DNA of 64,000 nt, from the NCBI RefSeq assembly GCF_003672135.1, contig NC_039506.1, positions 24,274,497 to 24,338,496 of the forward strand, read 5' to 3'. A program made the position numbers and the translations under genes. Below the pieces are notes generated by a model. The model saw only the letters and a list, made by a program, of their open reading frames with translations, ran no database searches and was not told the origin of the DNA. Of the stretch, positions 22,436 to 35,100 are shown piece after piece. The stretch is from Ooceraea biroi (taxonomy: Eukaryota; Arthropoda; Insecta; Hymenoptera; Formicidae). The first letter of the stretch is position 1, and every line of letters starts with the position of its first letter.

Positions 22436-23611
22436 CGAGCGTCTCGCATGTCGATCGACCATCGGCCGAACCTTCGCGTAGCTGTCTGCGTCGCAACTAT
22501 ACGACAGGCTCTCGTGATATCGTATTCCTTCCTCGACACGAATTGCGCAACAAAATTACCACTCGAAATTGGAATTATCCTAGAATTACCATCGCGCCCT
22601 CGGGGCGATCGCAGGCTTGTCTGCGTATTGATGTGTACGGAAGCGAAAGCAGTGGCCCAACTAACGGCCGCAAAGCACGCACAGGATTTGGCGAGTCCCC
22701 TTCGTTCTCGTTTGTCGACCGCTCTGGCCAATACGAGCGAAACTATACCAGAACGTTTCGTATTCAATGCATCGCGGTCACCGCGAAAAGCAGCGAAAAA
22801 GACGGACGTTTCACGCGGCTAGATACAATTTCGGACCACGAGCGAAACGACGCGGGACTGGCGTGGCAATAATGCGAACTAATTGTTATAAAATGTCGCG
22901 CGCGTTCTGTCACGACGACGAGTCTCTTTTCTGGCCCAATTTCGTACTTGAAAGTTGCGAGAAACAAATCAAAAGATTGTCGGGAAATTTCGTGAGTGTG
23001 AGCTCGTCAACGGGAGTTTCTACTCGAGATTTTTTCGCTTGAGACATTTCGCGCAATTAAATGATACGTTGACGGGATTCTCTGAAATTGCGGTTTCAAT
23101 TGCGGAGCGGTCAAGATTTCGTTTTTTTCCTCGCAGGTGAAATTTCACGGGATTTGAGAACCGAGTGCACCACATCGTTGCATAATGATGCATTCACGCG
23201 CGTTTCAACTTGACAAATCGTCAATAGCGTTCCCGAATTTTGTTTACGGCTAAATTACGTGCAATCGGTTTCGTTGCCGTCGCTCTTGCGGCTTAATTTA
23301 CACAACGAGCAAATTCACCGGGGTGTTCGAGCCACGAGCCTCCTGTCGGTGAACATTCGATCGCGGGAAAAAATTCTCATTGAAACTCGTGCGACAGAAT
23401 AGCCGCTTGACGAGTCTCCATCAGTATTCTGATGTACAAAATTTCGGCGTGCGCTACTGATAGTTATTAACAGCGGCAGAATTATCCGCGATTGTGAGCA
23501 TCTCCCTTGCCCGAACGTGTGATTACGCAATCTGCGAACTTCAAAGTACCCGTTTTATAATTGAAAAATCGCGCAAAGTAATCGACGTTCGAGTAAACTT
23601 CGTGATAACAG

Positions 23612-23643
23612 GTGTGTGTGTGTGTGTGTGCGCGCGCGCGCGT
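23612..23643. repeat. GT/GC alternating microsatellite
   Basis: About nine GT units running directly into about six CG units, an alternating purine-pyrimidine run of about 32 bases. Confidence 0.85.
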
Positions 23644-23644
23644 G

Positions 23645-26600
23645 TATGCACGTGCGAATGACTGGTCCGTATGGGACCCCATCGCGAGGTATCGTTCGCC
23701 CAAATGCTGCTGACGACTATTCCCAAATCAATTTCAGCTACAATACGAGACGTCAGGAAAGACGAGCGAGACGTCGACCCCCGACCTTGTCGGTACATCG
23801 ATATCTCATCCCGTCGTACCTTGTGGAATCCCCTGTAGAAATCGTCGGCGAGAGCGAAGACGTAAGATTCTTCCTCTCGAAGAAATTGTGCGCGAGTGTG
23901 CGTGCGCATGTTTGACGCACGACGAGGCCAATACGACGAGAATTTTAAGTAGCGTCGGATCCATTAAGTGTACGCAACCGCGACGCCGATGCCTGGGCAT
24001 GAGTATAATATAATTTTATCAAATAGAGTTTTGACATTAAACATGCAAAAGCGGGCTGCAATGACATGGCTGCAAAATGCGGAGATAAATGATTTATCAA
24101 ACATAATCCTATTAAGCATAATAAAGATCGCCAGTATCTGGCCCCACATTATGATTTTGTGCTTTACACGCGCGATGCAATCGGTTTAAAATTGTATGAA
24201 ACCATTTCACAAATCTCATATTTTTTAATATCGCGAATATTGTAAAATCTACGATTTTTGTTATTGCGATAAACATTAATTCGTGGATGTCAGTACTTTT
24301 TATTGTTGAGCATTTTATTGAAATTATTGTACCTGAAATAGCATTCGATATTAATTCTTACAAAGGTCAGTTCAGAGTTTTTTGGCAAATCTACAGAGAG
24401 AGAAATTCGTAATAGAGTTCCGTTAAACAAAGTTTCATATGTTGCAAAATTGCATTTTTTATTTTGATGGAGAAAGGAAGAAAACTATCGAAACGGAACG
24501 TAAAAAACGTAATATTAACCCTTTCCCTCATGACATGTGTTTTATGCAATGTATATTATTTCGCAGGTGCCTCTCACAGTTGTGTCAATTTCGGTTTTGG
24601 CACGTTCGCAAATGAAAATACCAGACGGAGCGCGCAACGAGACTAAACAACGAGCGCTATCGGTTTAATCATATTTGAAAGTACAATCTTCGCCAGGAAA
24701 TGGCTTCCCTAATGGGTCTACTCGACGTGAAAGAATCGATACGTGCTTTTTAAAATTTTTATGTAACGTCTAGATTTTCATCGAAATAAGGAGGAAAGGA
24801 GAGATAGCGAAAAGAATAAAACTGCAAAATTATTGTGCGAAGAAAAATCCATTACTAATAAAAAAAAGAAAATACCAGAGTGTTCGGAATTGACCATAAG
24901 AAAATTAGATTCGCAACGGAATTATAATCTACGAAACAACGGGCTTTTGTAAGGACTCCGGTCGTCCGGTGTTTGTCAGAATCTGAGACAAATATTGTGC
25001 TCTGGATTTCGGCAAACACCGGTCGAAACGGCTAGCGATGCCCATATATGGGCAACTCGAATCGTCGTTCGATCGGAGCTGGCGGAAAACGGGAGATTCT
25101 TGTACCGATGAGTCGAACAAACAAGTGGAAAAACACAGTCGTCTAACGATTCTCTATCGAGCAAGACTTCTCAGTTCGATCAGCTCAACTCTCGGTCAAC
25201 CGCGAAGTGCCCGTTGTTCGTGACTCGATCGAACGATTTTTCGACGCCCAGTTTCACGAACTGGGTCCTCAGCATCTCTTGTGCCAAACCGAAGTTACTC
25301 GTTTGTGAATTTGACAACCGGTCCGAGAGCTATTACGAGAGTATTCGCGGCAAGATCTCCGCCTAACACAGGTCAGAGTATTTCGCGTGAAGATATCCGC
25401 CTGACGAAAGTCAGAGATTTGTTTACCAACCAGCAAAAGAGTAGCAGCGAGACCAAGCCAACGTCAGTAATCCGGAAGCTCTCGACCGCGACCGATATTC
25501 TGTGAAATCGACTAAATATACCGCTTTTTCGGAAATTTAACGTTTACATTCTTTTGTCTGCCGTCTCGCCTTAGTGTCAAATCCCGATCGAGATTACATA
25601 ATCTCGTGTGCACCGACCTCGCGCTCAGCGCTGGGCGTATCACCATCGTGATCCTATGTTTCTGATACAAATTCATACACAGAGTAATAAAACCATGAAA
25701 GAATATTGAGTTACAAATGCAGTGAAAACGCAAGCCAGTACCACGGCGATGCTAATAAAGCAAAAAACTCGCGAAATAAAAATAAAGTACGAAGCAAAGT
25801 GAACTAACCGGATAGCTGCGAGAACTGTCCGAGTTTATAATGGGGTTTGATAAAAGCGCGTATATTTAAAAGTGCATCCGAAGAAAGTTCTTATCACACG
25901 TTCAAAAGCAGACGCGGAAGACGACGAGGCAAAGAAATGAGGTCGGGGCTGCCAACTCGCGAAACACACAATGCCGTGCTTCACGATCAAGCCATCGTAA
26001 GCGCCGAAATGAAGTTTTGAACTTTCGTGTTATTGCGCAGGAAATCCTTTTTCCTCAGAATCAAAGTGTTGCTCTCGTCAACGTGATTCCGTATCCGACG
26101 ACACCCGACTGCCGCATATAGCGGATCATGAACGTATCTATAACGGATCGCGATCGACGTTAATTGACGTTAACAGCGACGAGGTCTCAGCGTCGTTCTG
26201 TCCCTTCGCTACTATTCAGCATGTCTTTCTCATCCATCTTGTCCTTTCCCTCTCGAGCGTTCTACCTATGCGCCAGTCTTTCCTTCTAATCGTATTAAGC
26301 CGCCTCGTCCGTTCCTTTTAATTCAGTTTAATGGCTGATCACACGATTACTTTGTCAAGGGTCCTACGAGGATCGTGGATTTTCGAAAATTTCGTCGGAA
26401 AAATCGATTCCGCCGATTAGCGCGTGGTTATTTCTGTCCATTTTTACAATCACTATAGTATCTTACGATATCCGCGATATACACGCCTCATCGCCGCGCG
26501 CACATATCGGTTTTCATTAAAATTTTAAAGAGAATGTGCCTGCGCTAATGATCGTGGATATCGTGTTTCCTCGCGTCCCTCACCACGCGATAAAATGCAC

Positions 26601-29600
26601 ATCGGTGTGACAGCATTCTGTGGAAAGAGGCTTATTGTTTCACGTTGTACTTGCTGCATGGCTATCGGTCTTACGAACTAATTAACACATTCCTGTTAAT
26701 TAAAATTTTATGCCCGCTATGAAGTACGTCCGATCCCCGCCGACAGCCGGTCCGAGTGTTATCGACGCAATGTTATCTGCACGGTCCTGCGCGTTTAATG
26801 GCTCGCTGATAACCGCTTGGTTGAACCAACGATGCTGCTCGTTTCACTTTTGAATTTCCAGCATGTAATCGTCTTTGCATGCTGCAAGGTGAATGAGCGA
26901 GATACGTTGTATGCCTTTGTACGCGCACCGGTAACGAGCGATCGTCTTTTGTAATACGCTCGCGCAACTCAGATTACGTTATCGGCGAGAAGGAAAAAAG
27001 GACTGAATCGTGAACACGTGTAGTAGCATCCCTTATCGCACCGTGTCGGATCGCGATACGAACAATTTTCTGAAAAATATCGCTTCACCGTGATCGCGCG
27101 CTGCTTCATAAAATTTCGAAAAATATGGAGAATTTCTTTTTGATCAAAGTACCTTTTTTGATCACAGTACCTGCATATTTTGCAGAAAATTGACGTGACA
27201 AAATAGTCCTCCCTCGTTTCGTTTCAACCTTCGCGTTATTTCAACTTATTCCAGATCTTAACGAGAGACGTATCAAAGCGTCGCTGAAAAAGCGCGTGCA
27301 TCGCTTTTCGCGAAAACGTTTTGCTCCCGCTCCCGCCAGCCGACGCCCTCGGCGTTTAATGGCATTTCGAGAGGACGAGCAAGTGAAACACCTTTGGCGC
27401 GATTGCCTTTAACCGGAATTACTTTATTGGCGGTTCCAGCCGCAAGCTACAATCGGGAACGAACGAACGAACGAACGTACGAGAGCTAAGCCAGCACGCC
27501 ATCGAATTCCCTCGTAGACGTCAATTCGGACTACCCCTTTTTCCTGAAAATTCAATTAAAATAGACCGTTTGGCCGTGGAGATTGGCCGAGCAGGGGCGA
27601 ATCGGATGAGAATAGACGGTATATAACGCGCGGCGTATACGTGCTGGCTTAGGTGTTCGCCTCTTCCGTTCAGGCGGAGCGCCCATAATGGAAGTCTGGA
27701 TGCGCTTCCTAGCGATATTATCGATCGCACCCAGCGCGATACCAATCAATCAGAAACAATGATCGCACATGGCGATCGATACCTGCACGCTAGAGCGAAC
27801 ATCATTAATCCTAATTTCTCTTATAATTCCTACAATTCAAAGGCCATTCAGCGCTGGCGCGACAGTAGGTAACGTGGTAACACATCACGGAAATGATGAG
27901 ATACATAAATCAGATTGCGAGATGACGATTTCAAGTGGAGGATTACATCGGGAATTTCATATTCATATAATTTACCGGCATTAACGTAGCGATTATGTAT
28001 GCAATTTAGCATCGATGATGCTTCATAGAGCATCACTCGCTGATCATTCGTTCGACATTTTAATTCTTTCAAAAAGAAAAAAGATAAAATTTAATTTTAA
28101 TTTATCAAAAAGTAATTCCTTTTTCAAAAACAGAAGATGTACTTACTATGTAGTTCTGATTCACTCAAACAAGTTTTCAAAACCAAATAAAAGACTTTAA
28201 TCTTAATGCCAAAAACTATTGCATCGGTAAGAAACCGCGATATATTGCGTACTTTGCTTTTGGCAATGTTCGACGCGGCGGAGATCTCTTCGTAAGGCGA
28301 CGTGTTCTCCAAGCCGCGCGCTGACTTGCGGCACGAATGAGAAAATCCGTTCAGTATCTAAACTTCGGGGTAGAGGGCTCGGGACGCGAACCTTGTAAAA
28401 ACTTTTACATCGCGGCACGAAAATTGCGCGGGCGGCAACATCCGTGCGGGCTGAAAGCTCCCGCACACAGGCCCACCCGAGAGTAACTCGTCCCGTTTCA
28501 CCTTTCCTTTCGCCCTGCCTGTCCTCAGCCATCCCTTACGCCTGGTCGAACTCAACCTTCGCTCGCCCGCACGAACTCCGGAATGAGCGCCTTCCCCTGT
28601 TCCTTTCCCGCGAACTCTCAGATCGGATATTTCGTCGCGTTACGCACTTGACTGACGGCCTACCCCTTCCCGCCCTTCCGTGCAGCCTTCCGAGGAAAAA
28701 CGCTTCCTTTTTCTTCGTCCGCCTCTTCGCTCATGCGATTATCCACTTTGAGAGTCCTCCCGGTAAGGGAAAGGAAGATCGCGCCCCCGCTGTCGGTGCG
28801 AAAAGTTAGCCGGGAATTATTTCGTCGGTCGTATCTTCGACGGAAGTTCCCGTCTCGCGAAGAGCCCCGACGAGAGAGGGTTTCTAGAGACGCGAGGATG
28901 TTTCCAGAGATGCGGATAATCGTTCTCGTTTTCTCTTTTTTTTTTCTTTCTTTCTCTCTTTCTCTCTTTCCATAGATTACGAGAAATATTATACGAGCCG
29001 CGGAAATAATGACGTACACGCTGAACCCACCCGCCCATTGCTAGTTTAGTACTCCCATATGACGCATGAATATTGATACTACGACCGCACATACGTTTGC
29101 GGATGACGATATGGGATACGCGTGATTAGCGATCAGATCAATTATTTCGCGCTGCTCATAAACAATAGTGCGCTTAGGACCACTCTGCATTTTTCATGAT
29201 CGCATGAGCGCCGAAGGGAAAATACACGTCGCGAAATTAATCCCCGAAACTCTCTGGAATCATTTGCAAACATTTTCGAAGATCTGACCTCGCCGATTTA
29301 TTCAATCGCGCTTTTCATTTTGAAAAACTGAAAGTCGACGTTCAGATTTCTATATTATTCACTTTGCTTGAGGCATTGCTGGCAGCAGGCGATCACCGGG
29401 AGAAGAATCACGCGAGAGGAACCGCTACTTGCTACTGAAAGTGCTTCTCCAAGCGTGATACCGCACTCGGCGAGTGTCCCCGCGAGCGAGATAAACGAGC
29501 CAATTTTCCGAGGCTTAAGTTAACGGCAATATTGCAGACGAGTTGGCAGCCAGTGCCTATTGCTTATTTTCACACTTCGCGTCTTTAAAACCTCCCGGCA

Positions 29601-29809
29601 GGGGATGCGACAAAGGGATGCGTTAAGAATTTTCCGGCTTCTCGGACGCGTGAGGAGCGTTTAACGTATCGTGCGAATCGGCAATGCCTATCATCGTGTT
29701 TCACGCCACCATGTTGCTCTGTGGTGCAACGTTTGTCGCAATCTGCAGTTTCATCTGCGCGTTCCAGCGCAGATGAGACGAACGCGCGGATGTCTCGCGG
29801 GGGTGGCGA
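23645..29809. other. CpG-rich DNA without recognisable genes
   Basis: No coding exon recognised. 24,200-24,900 is locally AT-rich. Holds a 37-bp tandem duplication (25343-25416), a GAAC run (27456-27476), a CT/TTTC tract (28932-28972) and a hairpin at 29751-29776 with a 10-bp stem (TCATCTGCGC) and a 6-base loop. Confidence 0.4.
25343..25416 (+). repeat. 37-bp tandem duplication, two copies
   Basis: ATTCGCGGCAAGATCTCCGC... and ATTTCGCGTGAAGATATCCG... align over 37 bases with roughly 75 % identity. Confidence 0.6.
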
Positions 29810-29965
29810 AGATGAAGAGCGTGGGATAATATTATGGTTTCATTGGTGCACACCTGAGTCGCGTTACCGTGCACCGGCTACCGGCGGTCGGGACCGGCGC
29901 ACGTCCGCTTTGTTCCGCCAATTTGTCTGGTTTGCACTCTGGAGGATCTTTATCCGGGATTTATT
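29810..29965 (+). repeat. Diverged ~150-bp repeat, copy A
   Basis: Starts AGATGAAGAGCGT, then GGATAATATTATGGTTTCAT, followed by GTTACCG...GGC, TTTGTTCCGCCA and TTTATCCGGGAT. Copy B at 31576 shares the first 37 bases with two mismatches and the later blocks in the same order. Confidence 0.65.
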
Positions 29966-31575
29966 CGTCGCCTGAGACCCGCGCGCGATGTTTGCATGAT
30001 GACGCTCGCCCGGGTCGACGTCGCGCAGCACGCGACGCAAACGTTATCGATCTACACGCGTAGGACGCACGAAAAGTGCTCGACTTTTTTGCGCTCAATT
30101 TCAACTATAAATACCGAACAAGCGATTAAAAACGGTATTCAAAAAAAAGAAAGTGGATAGGACGCAAATACGATAAAAGAAAAAATTGGTAGGCGTCTTG
30201 TGCAGAAGCAGAAACAATCAGGGGGAATAGTGATGACAGCCGATTTTTGTCGAAGCATAATAATTAACGCGAGCTTCCAAGATCACGGGTGAGGTGAAGG
30301 GTGGGTGGTACATGGTGCATTCACATCCGTATCTGGTGCTCGCATTTATCAAAGATATGACGTTTCAACTGTACGGATTAAATGGGGCTAGATGTTACGT
30401 CTTTGATAAATGTGTGTGTTCGGCATAGCGAGCCGCTGTCACGGACTGACCAGATTGCATCCCGGAGAATTTATTCGCGATCGCGCGGCATCGGTAGCAA
30501 AATCGCCGACGGTATGAAGGAAAACTGCGACACGCAACAAATTCGCCCTGTGATAATTTGCGGCAGCGAATTGCCGATGCCTGAGGGTGAACTCGGAGCA
30601 ATGCGCGTCCCGAATCGAGCGACGCAAATGTTCGGCTGAATTTTATTTATGAACGTAGTCCCACGATGAAAAGCGCGTTCTCTTTTCAAGAATAATATGT
30701 ACGTCAGGAAACGAAATCGATAGTTACAGAAAAGATTGTGAAGTCTTCTTGATGACTTGTAACGTCTTTCCGTCGTTCGCTCGCGAACTCGTATAAAGTT
30801 TCCAAGCGAATGGCTTCGCATCGATTTTCCCAAACCTGATTTCCGTTGAACACAGGATGATCCTATCTGCACGTACGCACGTTCGCGAATACAAGTTGCA
30901 CAGAGCCGCGAATAACCATTTCCCAGTAACAGCGAATTACGATGCGCGATCTGACCGGGCAAATTAATTGCGGACGTTTGTGCATCGTAATTTAACTGAA
31001 TCATACTGTATCAATAATTCTAGATAGCATATTGCGCGAACAGGCGTAATTCTATTAAATTAATTCCATCACATAATCCAAAAGAAATGACCCTATTGTG
31101 GTCTCTTTCATGCTAGATGTGCACAAAGCATACTTATACGCGTGAATTATTCCGACAAAACTCGCCGTCGAGCGAATGCTATCCTCGTCGTTTGCCTATC
31201 TGGATACCTCGTCGTCGCGACGTCGAGCATGACGTATGGCGCGTCCACGATGTGTGCGTATATTTTTAACGGAATTATACGGCACGGCCGATTTGTATAT
31301 CGACGATAAATGCGAGCCCCGTGCCACGGACTCGCGCGCCGTTCGATCGGAGTGCGCCGTCGAGGATTTACCTGTAATCCGCTTCGGCTGCGTCGGGACA
31401 TCGGCTTCAACCCCTGTCCCTTGCTCCTACTCCCTGTAGCAGTGTCGGTCGCGCTTCCTGTTCGACGATTGCCAAAACGCTTTCGCTTTCCGCGATCCGA
31501 TTTCGCCCCGGCTGTCCGGGAACGCTTCTTTCCACTTTCGTCTTCGCGTGGCTGCGCGTGGGATGAACACCGGAC
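29966..31575. other. DNA between repeat copies A and B; no gene recognised
   Basis: Contains a 177-codon minus-strand open frame (30471-31004) without any recognisable domain, overlapped by plus-strand frames; judged a chance opening in GC-rich sequence. Confidence 0.35.
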
Positions 31576-31725
31576 AGATGAAGAGCGTCGGATAATATTA
31601 TGGTTTCATCGGGGCGGCCAGGATCACGTTACCCGGCGCTTCCACCGGTCCGCAGGTGCGCACGTTTTGTTCCGCCACTCGGCCAGATTGCACCCTCAAA
31701 GATTTATCCGGGATCCGATTCCAAG
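31576..31725 (+). repeat. Diverged ~150-bp repeat, copy B
   Basis: Same block order as copy A: GGATAATATTATGG, GATCACGTTACCCGGCGCTTCC, TTTTGTTCCGCCACTCGG, ATTGCACCCTCAAAG, TTTATCCGGGATCCGA. It is the intermediate member, sharing its 5' part with A and its 3' part with C. Confidence 0.65.
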
Positions 31726-32024
31726 CTCCTTCGCGGGCCAGAGAACATTCCGCGCGTCTTCGCGGCCGCTCCGTGTCGGCGTTTTGACGCGCGTTCCATC
31801 GCAAGTGTGCGCGTGATGCTACGCGAGATTTCCTGAAGAAACGTCTCGAGACTCAGCGTGAGTGTTCAATATCCGGTATCCGGTAGCAACCATCCCACAG
31901 TGATCGTCGTAACGGCGATCTCGTGGTAACGGCGCCACCTCGTCGCAGTGATAATGCTCGTGCACACGGATGCACGCATACCCCACGCACGGAATGACTT
32001 ACGTAGACGTTAAATACGAAGGAG

Positions 32025-32175
32025 CGAAGAAACGGCGTAGGGATAGCGTTACGGTTCCGCTGAATCACTCGAATCACGTTACCGGCTGCTTCCGGAATCG
32101 CGGGGAGCTTTGTTTCATGGCTTCGTCGGATTGCGCCCTCAAGGGCTTGTCTCGTTGATCCGACTCTTCCCTTTT
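32025..32175 (+). repeat. Diverged ~150-bp repeat, copy C
   Basis: Shares with copy B AATCACGTTACCGGCTGCTTCC, ATTGCGCCCTCAAGG and GTTGATCCGACTC in order; the GGATAATATTATGG block has decayed to GGGATAGCGTTACGG. Confidence 0.55.
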
Positions 32176-35100
32176 TTTTTCTTCTCGTCGAGAGAGACAT
32201 TCCCTCTTTCCGTTGATAATTCCTTCCACCTCGTTCTCTTATTTTCCCTCCGTTACTTTTTCTCTCCCTCTCTCGTGTCTCACGCCGTTTGACTTTATTC
32301 GCACAGCGAGTGACTCGCCGGTATCCGTCGCAGTTAGCACTCCCAACTCGTTTATATTACAGCGAATCAGCGCCCGAGATGCGGTTCTCGTGCCTTGGGA
32401 ACGTGACTGGTGTGTTCGCCGATGAAATGCAGATTCTCCCGAGAGGGAAAAAAGATGTAGGTCGGCGAAACGTAAAATTAACGTGCTGTCATTGAAATTC
32501 ACGATACGGCTTCGGATTAAATGAAATTTACAGATACATTCGAACGTCGTGAAGCACGCAGACGGCGAAGTGCTTTCAACTCTCCGAGAAAATATCACGC
32601 AGAGTTCACAAGAAGACCTTGTGCGTAAAATCATGAAGAACCTTTATTGAGAAATACGATATATTATATTATATTATATATAGCGAAATATGTCTTTAAA
32701 TCTACCTACGTATGCAACTTTGATACTGTCACGTGAAGCATGATAAGCTTCAATGGTAATTCGTTTCTCTCTCTAAACATTTTCTTCCTCTCTCCCATTA
32801 TAAATGATAAGAGAAAATTATGGATTGTCGAAATGAAATATTAATGGATATTACGTGGTTACAAGACACAAGAGAGTAATTAACCGCGTCTGTCTGTGTG
32901 ATTTGTTACTCCGCCGTCCCGTTATTAGCAATTTTACATGGCGCACGTCTGATACCTCATAGCGATGTCACAACGGTATGCGCTCGAAGAACGCCGGGAA
33001 TTTCTGAATACGTACATAATGAGCACTTCTTCTGCCGGGCGCGCGTCTTTTTAACATTCTCACAAGTCTGTTTCACGAGCCGCGGTTACCGGCGCAGTTT
33101 TTCCAGAATTGTCAAGTCCGTTCACGTAGAACTCGATTTATTTCTCCCGTGTAATCGAGTCGCAGTCGCTACGCGCATGTAAAAAAGAACGCTCGGGCCG
33201 CCGCCGTCGCCGTCGCGGCAACGGAAGAACGCAGCAGCAGCGGCAGCAGCCAAGGTAGACCGAGATTGGACGTATGTCTATGCGTACGTGTTCGTTCCTC
33301 TTTATGAAAGGCAAGTAGCTAAACCGCTTTCGATTTGTAATCCGGACAGAGACGCATTCGCGTCTAGATTTACAGACGGCGTACGTTTCCAGACGGCGTA
33401 CGGCGAAGAAGGGTGAAAGAAAGAGAAAGTTGCGTTCCCCATCGTTCTCTCAGTTTCTTTCTCTCTCTCTGCCCCTTTCTCTTTTTCTCTGATGCAAAGC
33501 ACGGGACGTGCGAGCGCAGCGAAAGAGCGAAAAAGCGAGGAGGGCAAGCGACAGGCAGAAAGAGAGCGCGAGAACGGGAAAGAGGGATGAGAACGAATCG
33601 CCGCGGTATTCCGATTCAAAGGAGCAATAACGGGCGAATCCGATCTGCTTTCCAGTTTGCCCCCTTCGATCGTCCGTGTTCCCCCGGGCGTCCCCTTACC
33701 CTCGCCACCCGCCACACCAACGCGGATCGGCTGTCCGGGTGCTTATCGAACGAAATATCGGGCTGAACCCGTACGTGCGTGTATACGCGCATACACACCG
33801 AGATTCCGCATCTCCTCCGCGTGCGTATCAGGCGTATCGTTACTCTCCCGGTGCCGCGTCTCTCCGCGTCCGACTGCATTCGTCGCTTTCATCGCGCGGT
33901 CTTTCGCGCGAGTCGTATCGTACGTTCGTTACTCGCGCAAGTGCCGGGGCGTTCCGCTCGTACGCAAATTAAAATCTCGAGATCCGCACGTGCACGCGCG
34001 TACTCACGAGAGATGCATCTCGTGCCGCGCGGAGACGTCGAGTGCCATCGAGACGCAAGTGCGCTCGTTGCATCGCGACAAACGCGCGATATCGCGCAAC
34101 TGCACCCCTTTGCCGCTTCCACGCTGGAGACTGCTTAGATTTTCGCGTGCTTTGGATGGAAATGCCGCTCCGCGAATGTAGGATGGAGAAGCCCGCAATT
34201 TTTAAACAACAGTGTGTACGATTGCGTTTTTTTAAATGAATTCTAGACGGTTTTTTCATCTTAAAAATATTAAACAAAAGCCATTTTTAGCATTACGTGT
34301 TGTAACGATTGAATGGATTGAGTCGAGTTTCTTGCGTGATAAAACGTCGATCGAACAAAAAGCCAGATAAAAGTCCGAACCGCCTAATTGTGCTTGGAAT
34401 TTCAATCGACAAGAATTCAATTTTCATTCTTTATGTTAAACAGCTTCATAATTGAGCGTTCCGTTTATTTGGGAGGAAGATACGAGTCCCGAGACGTTAA
34501 TATTCCGTTATAATGAGATTATTAATGAGCGACGGTATTATCGATGCAGCTTTCTGAAATTTATTCTACACGAAAGCGAGTATTCATGAATATGAAAATA
34601 TGACAATGCTAAATAAATAATGATTATTTATTCGATTCTACGAGGTTCCTCATTGCATCGCACCGTTGCAGTAAATTCAGTTATTCTTAATTTCGGTGGA
34701 TTCGGTATATTTCAATCACGATCGCGCACTGCGTATCCTCTTTTCCTCTGTCTATCTGTCTGTCTCTCTCCCTCTCTCTCTGTACGTTCGTAAAATTCGA
34801 ATGCGCACAAAACGCTCGCGTTACAAAAGCATTCTCGTTATTCGATTAGCGCGGAAACATTTTTCAACTCGCCTCTCTGTAAAGTCGCGTTTTTTACTCA
34901 GCAATAAACAGCGAATGAAACTGCAAACAATCCGCTGAAATAAGTACGAGCGTGGGCTCTTGCACATTGCATTACGGATCGAAATTAAACGAAACGCGCG
35001 TGCGATAACGGACACGGAACGTCGGCTTTCTACGTAATACAACGCGCGTCCCAAATTTGCGGCAGAATCGATTCATTATGCATTTAGTAATTGCCGCGTT

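Larger units (their letters stand above)
18141..23610. other. CpG-rich DNA without recognisable genes
   Basis: GC content rises abruptly. Open frames of 60-147 codons occur on both strands and overlap one another (for example 20252-20695 minus, 21471-21842 plus, 22448-22822 plus); none has a family motif or a signal peptide. Contains a CT tract (21245-21275), a TGCGT pentamer run (20753-20780) and a short perfect hairpin at 22411-22435. Confidence 0.4.

Noticed and set aside
25160..25210. TCAGTT initiator with GGTCA downstream
   Set aside because: The downstream box is at about +22 rather than +28, and no TATA box or coding start follows convincingly.
30471..31004. 177-codon minus-strand open frame
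   Set aside because: No family motif and no signal or membrane pattern consistent with a real protein; plus-strand frames overlap it.
33657..34181. 174-codon plus-strand open frame
   Set aside because: Pro/Arg/Ser-rich in a stop-poor CpG region with three other frames open on both strands; no motif.
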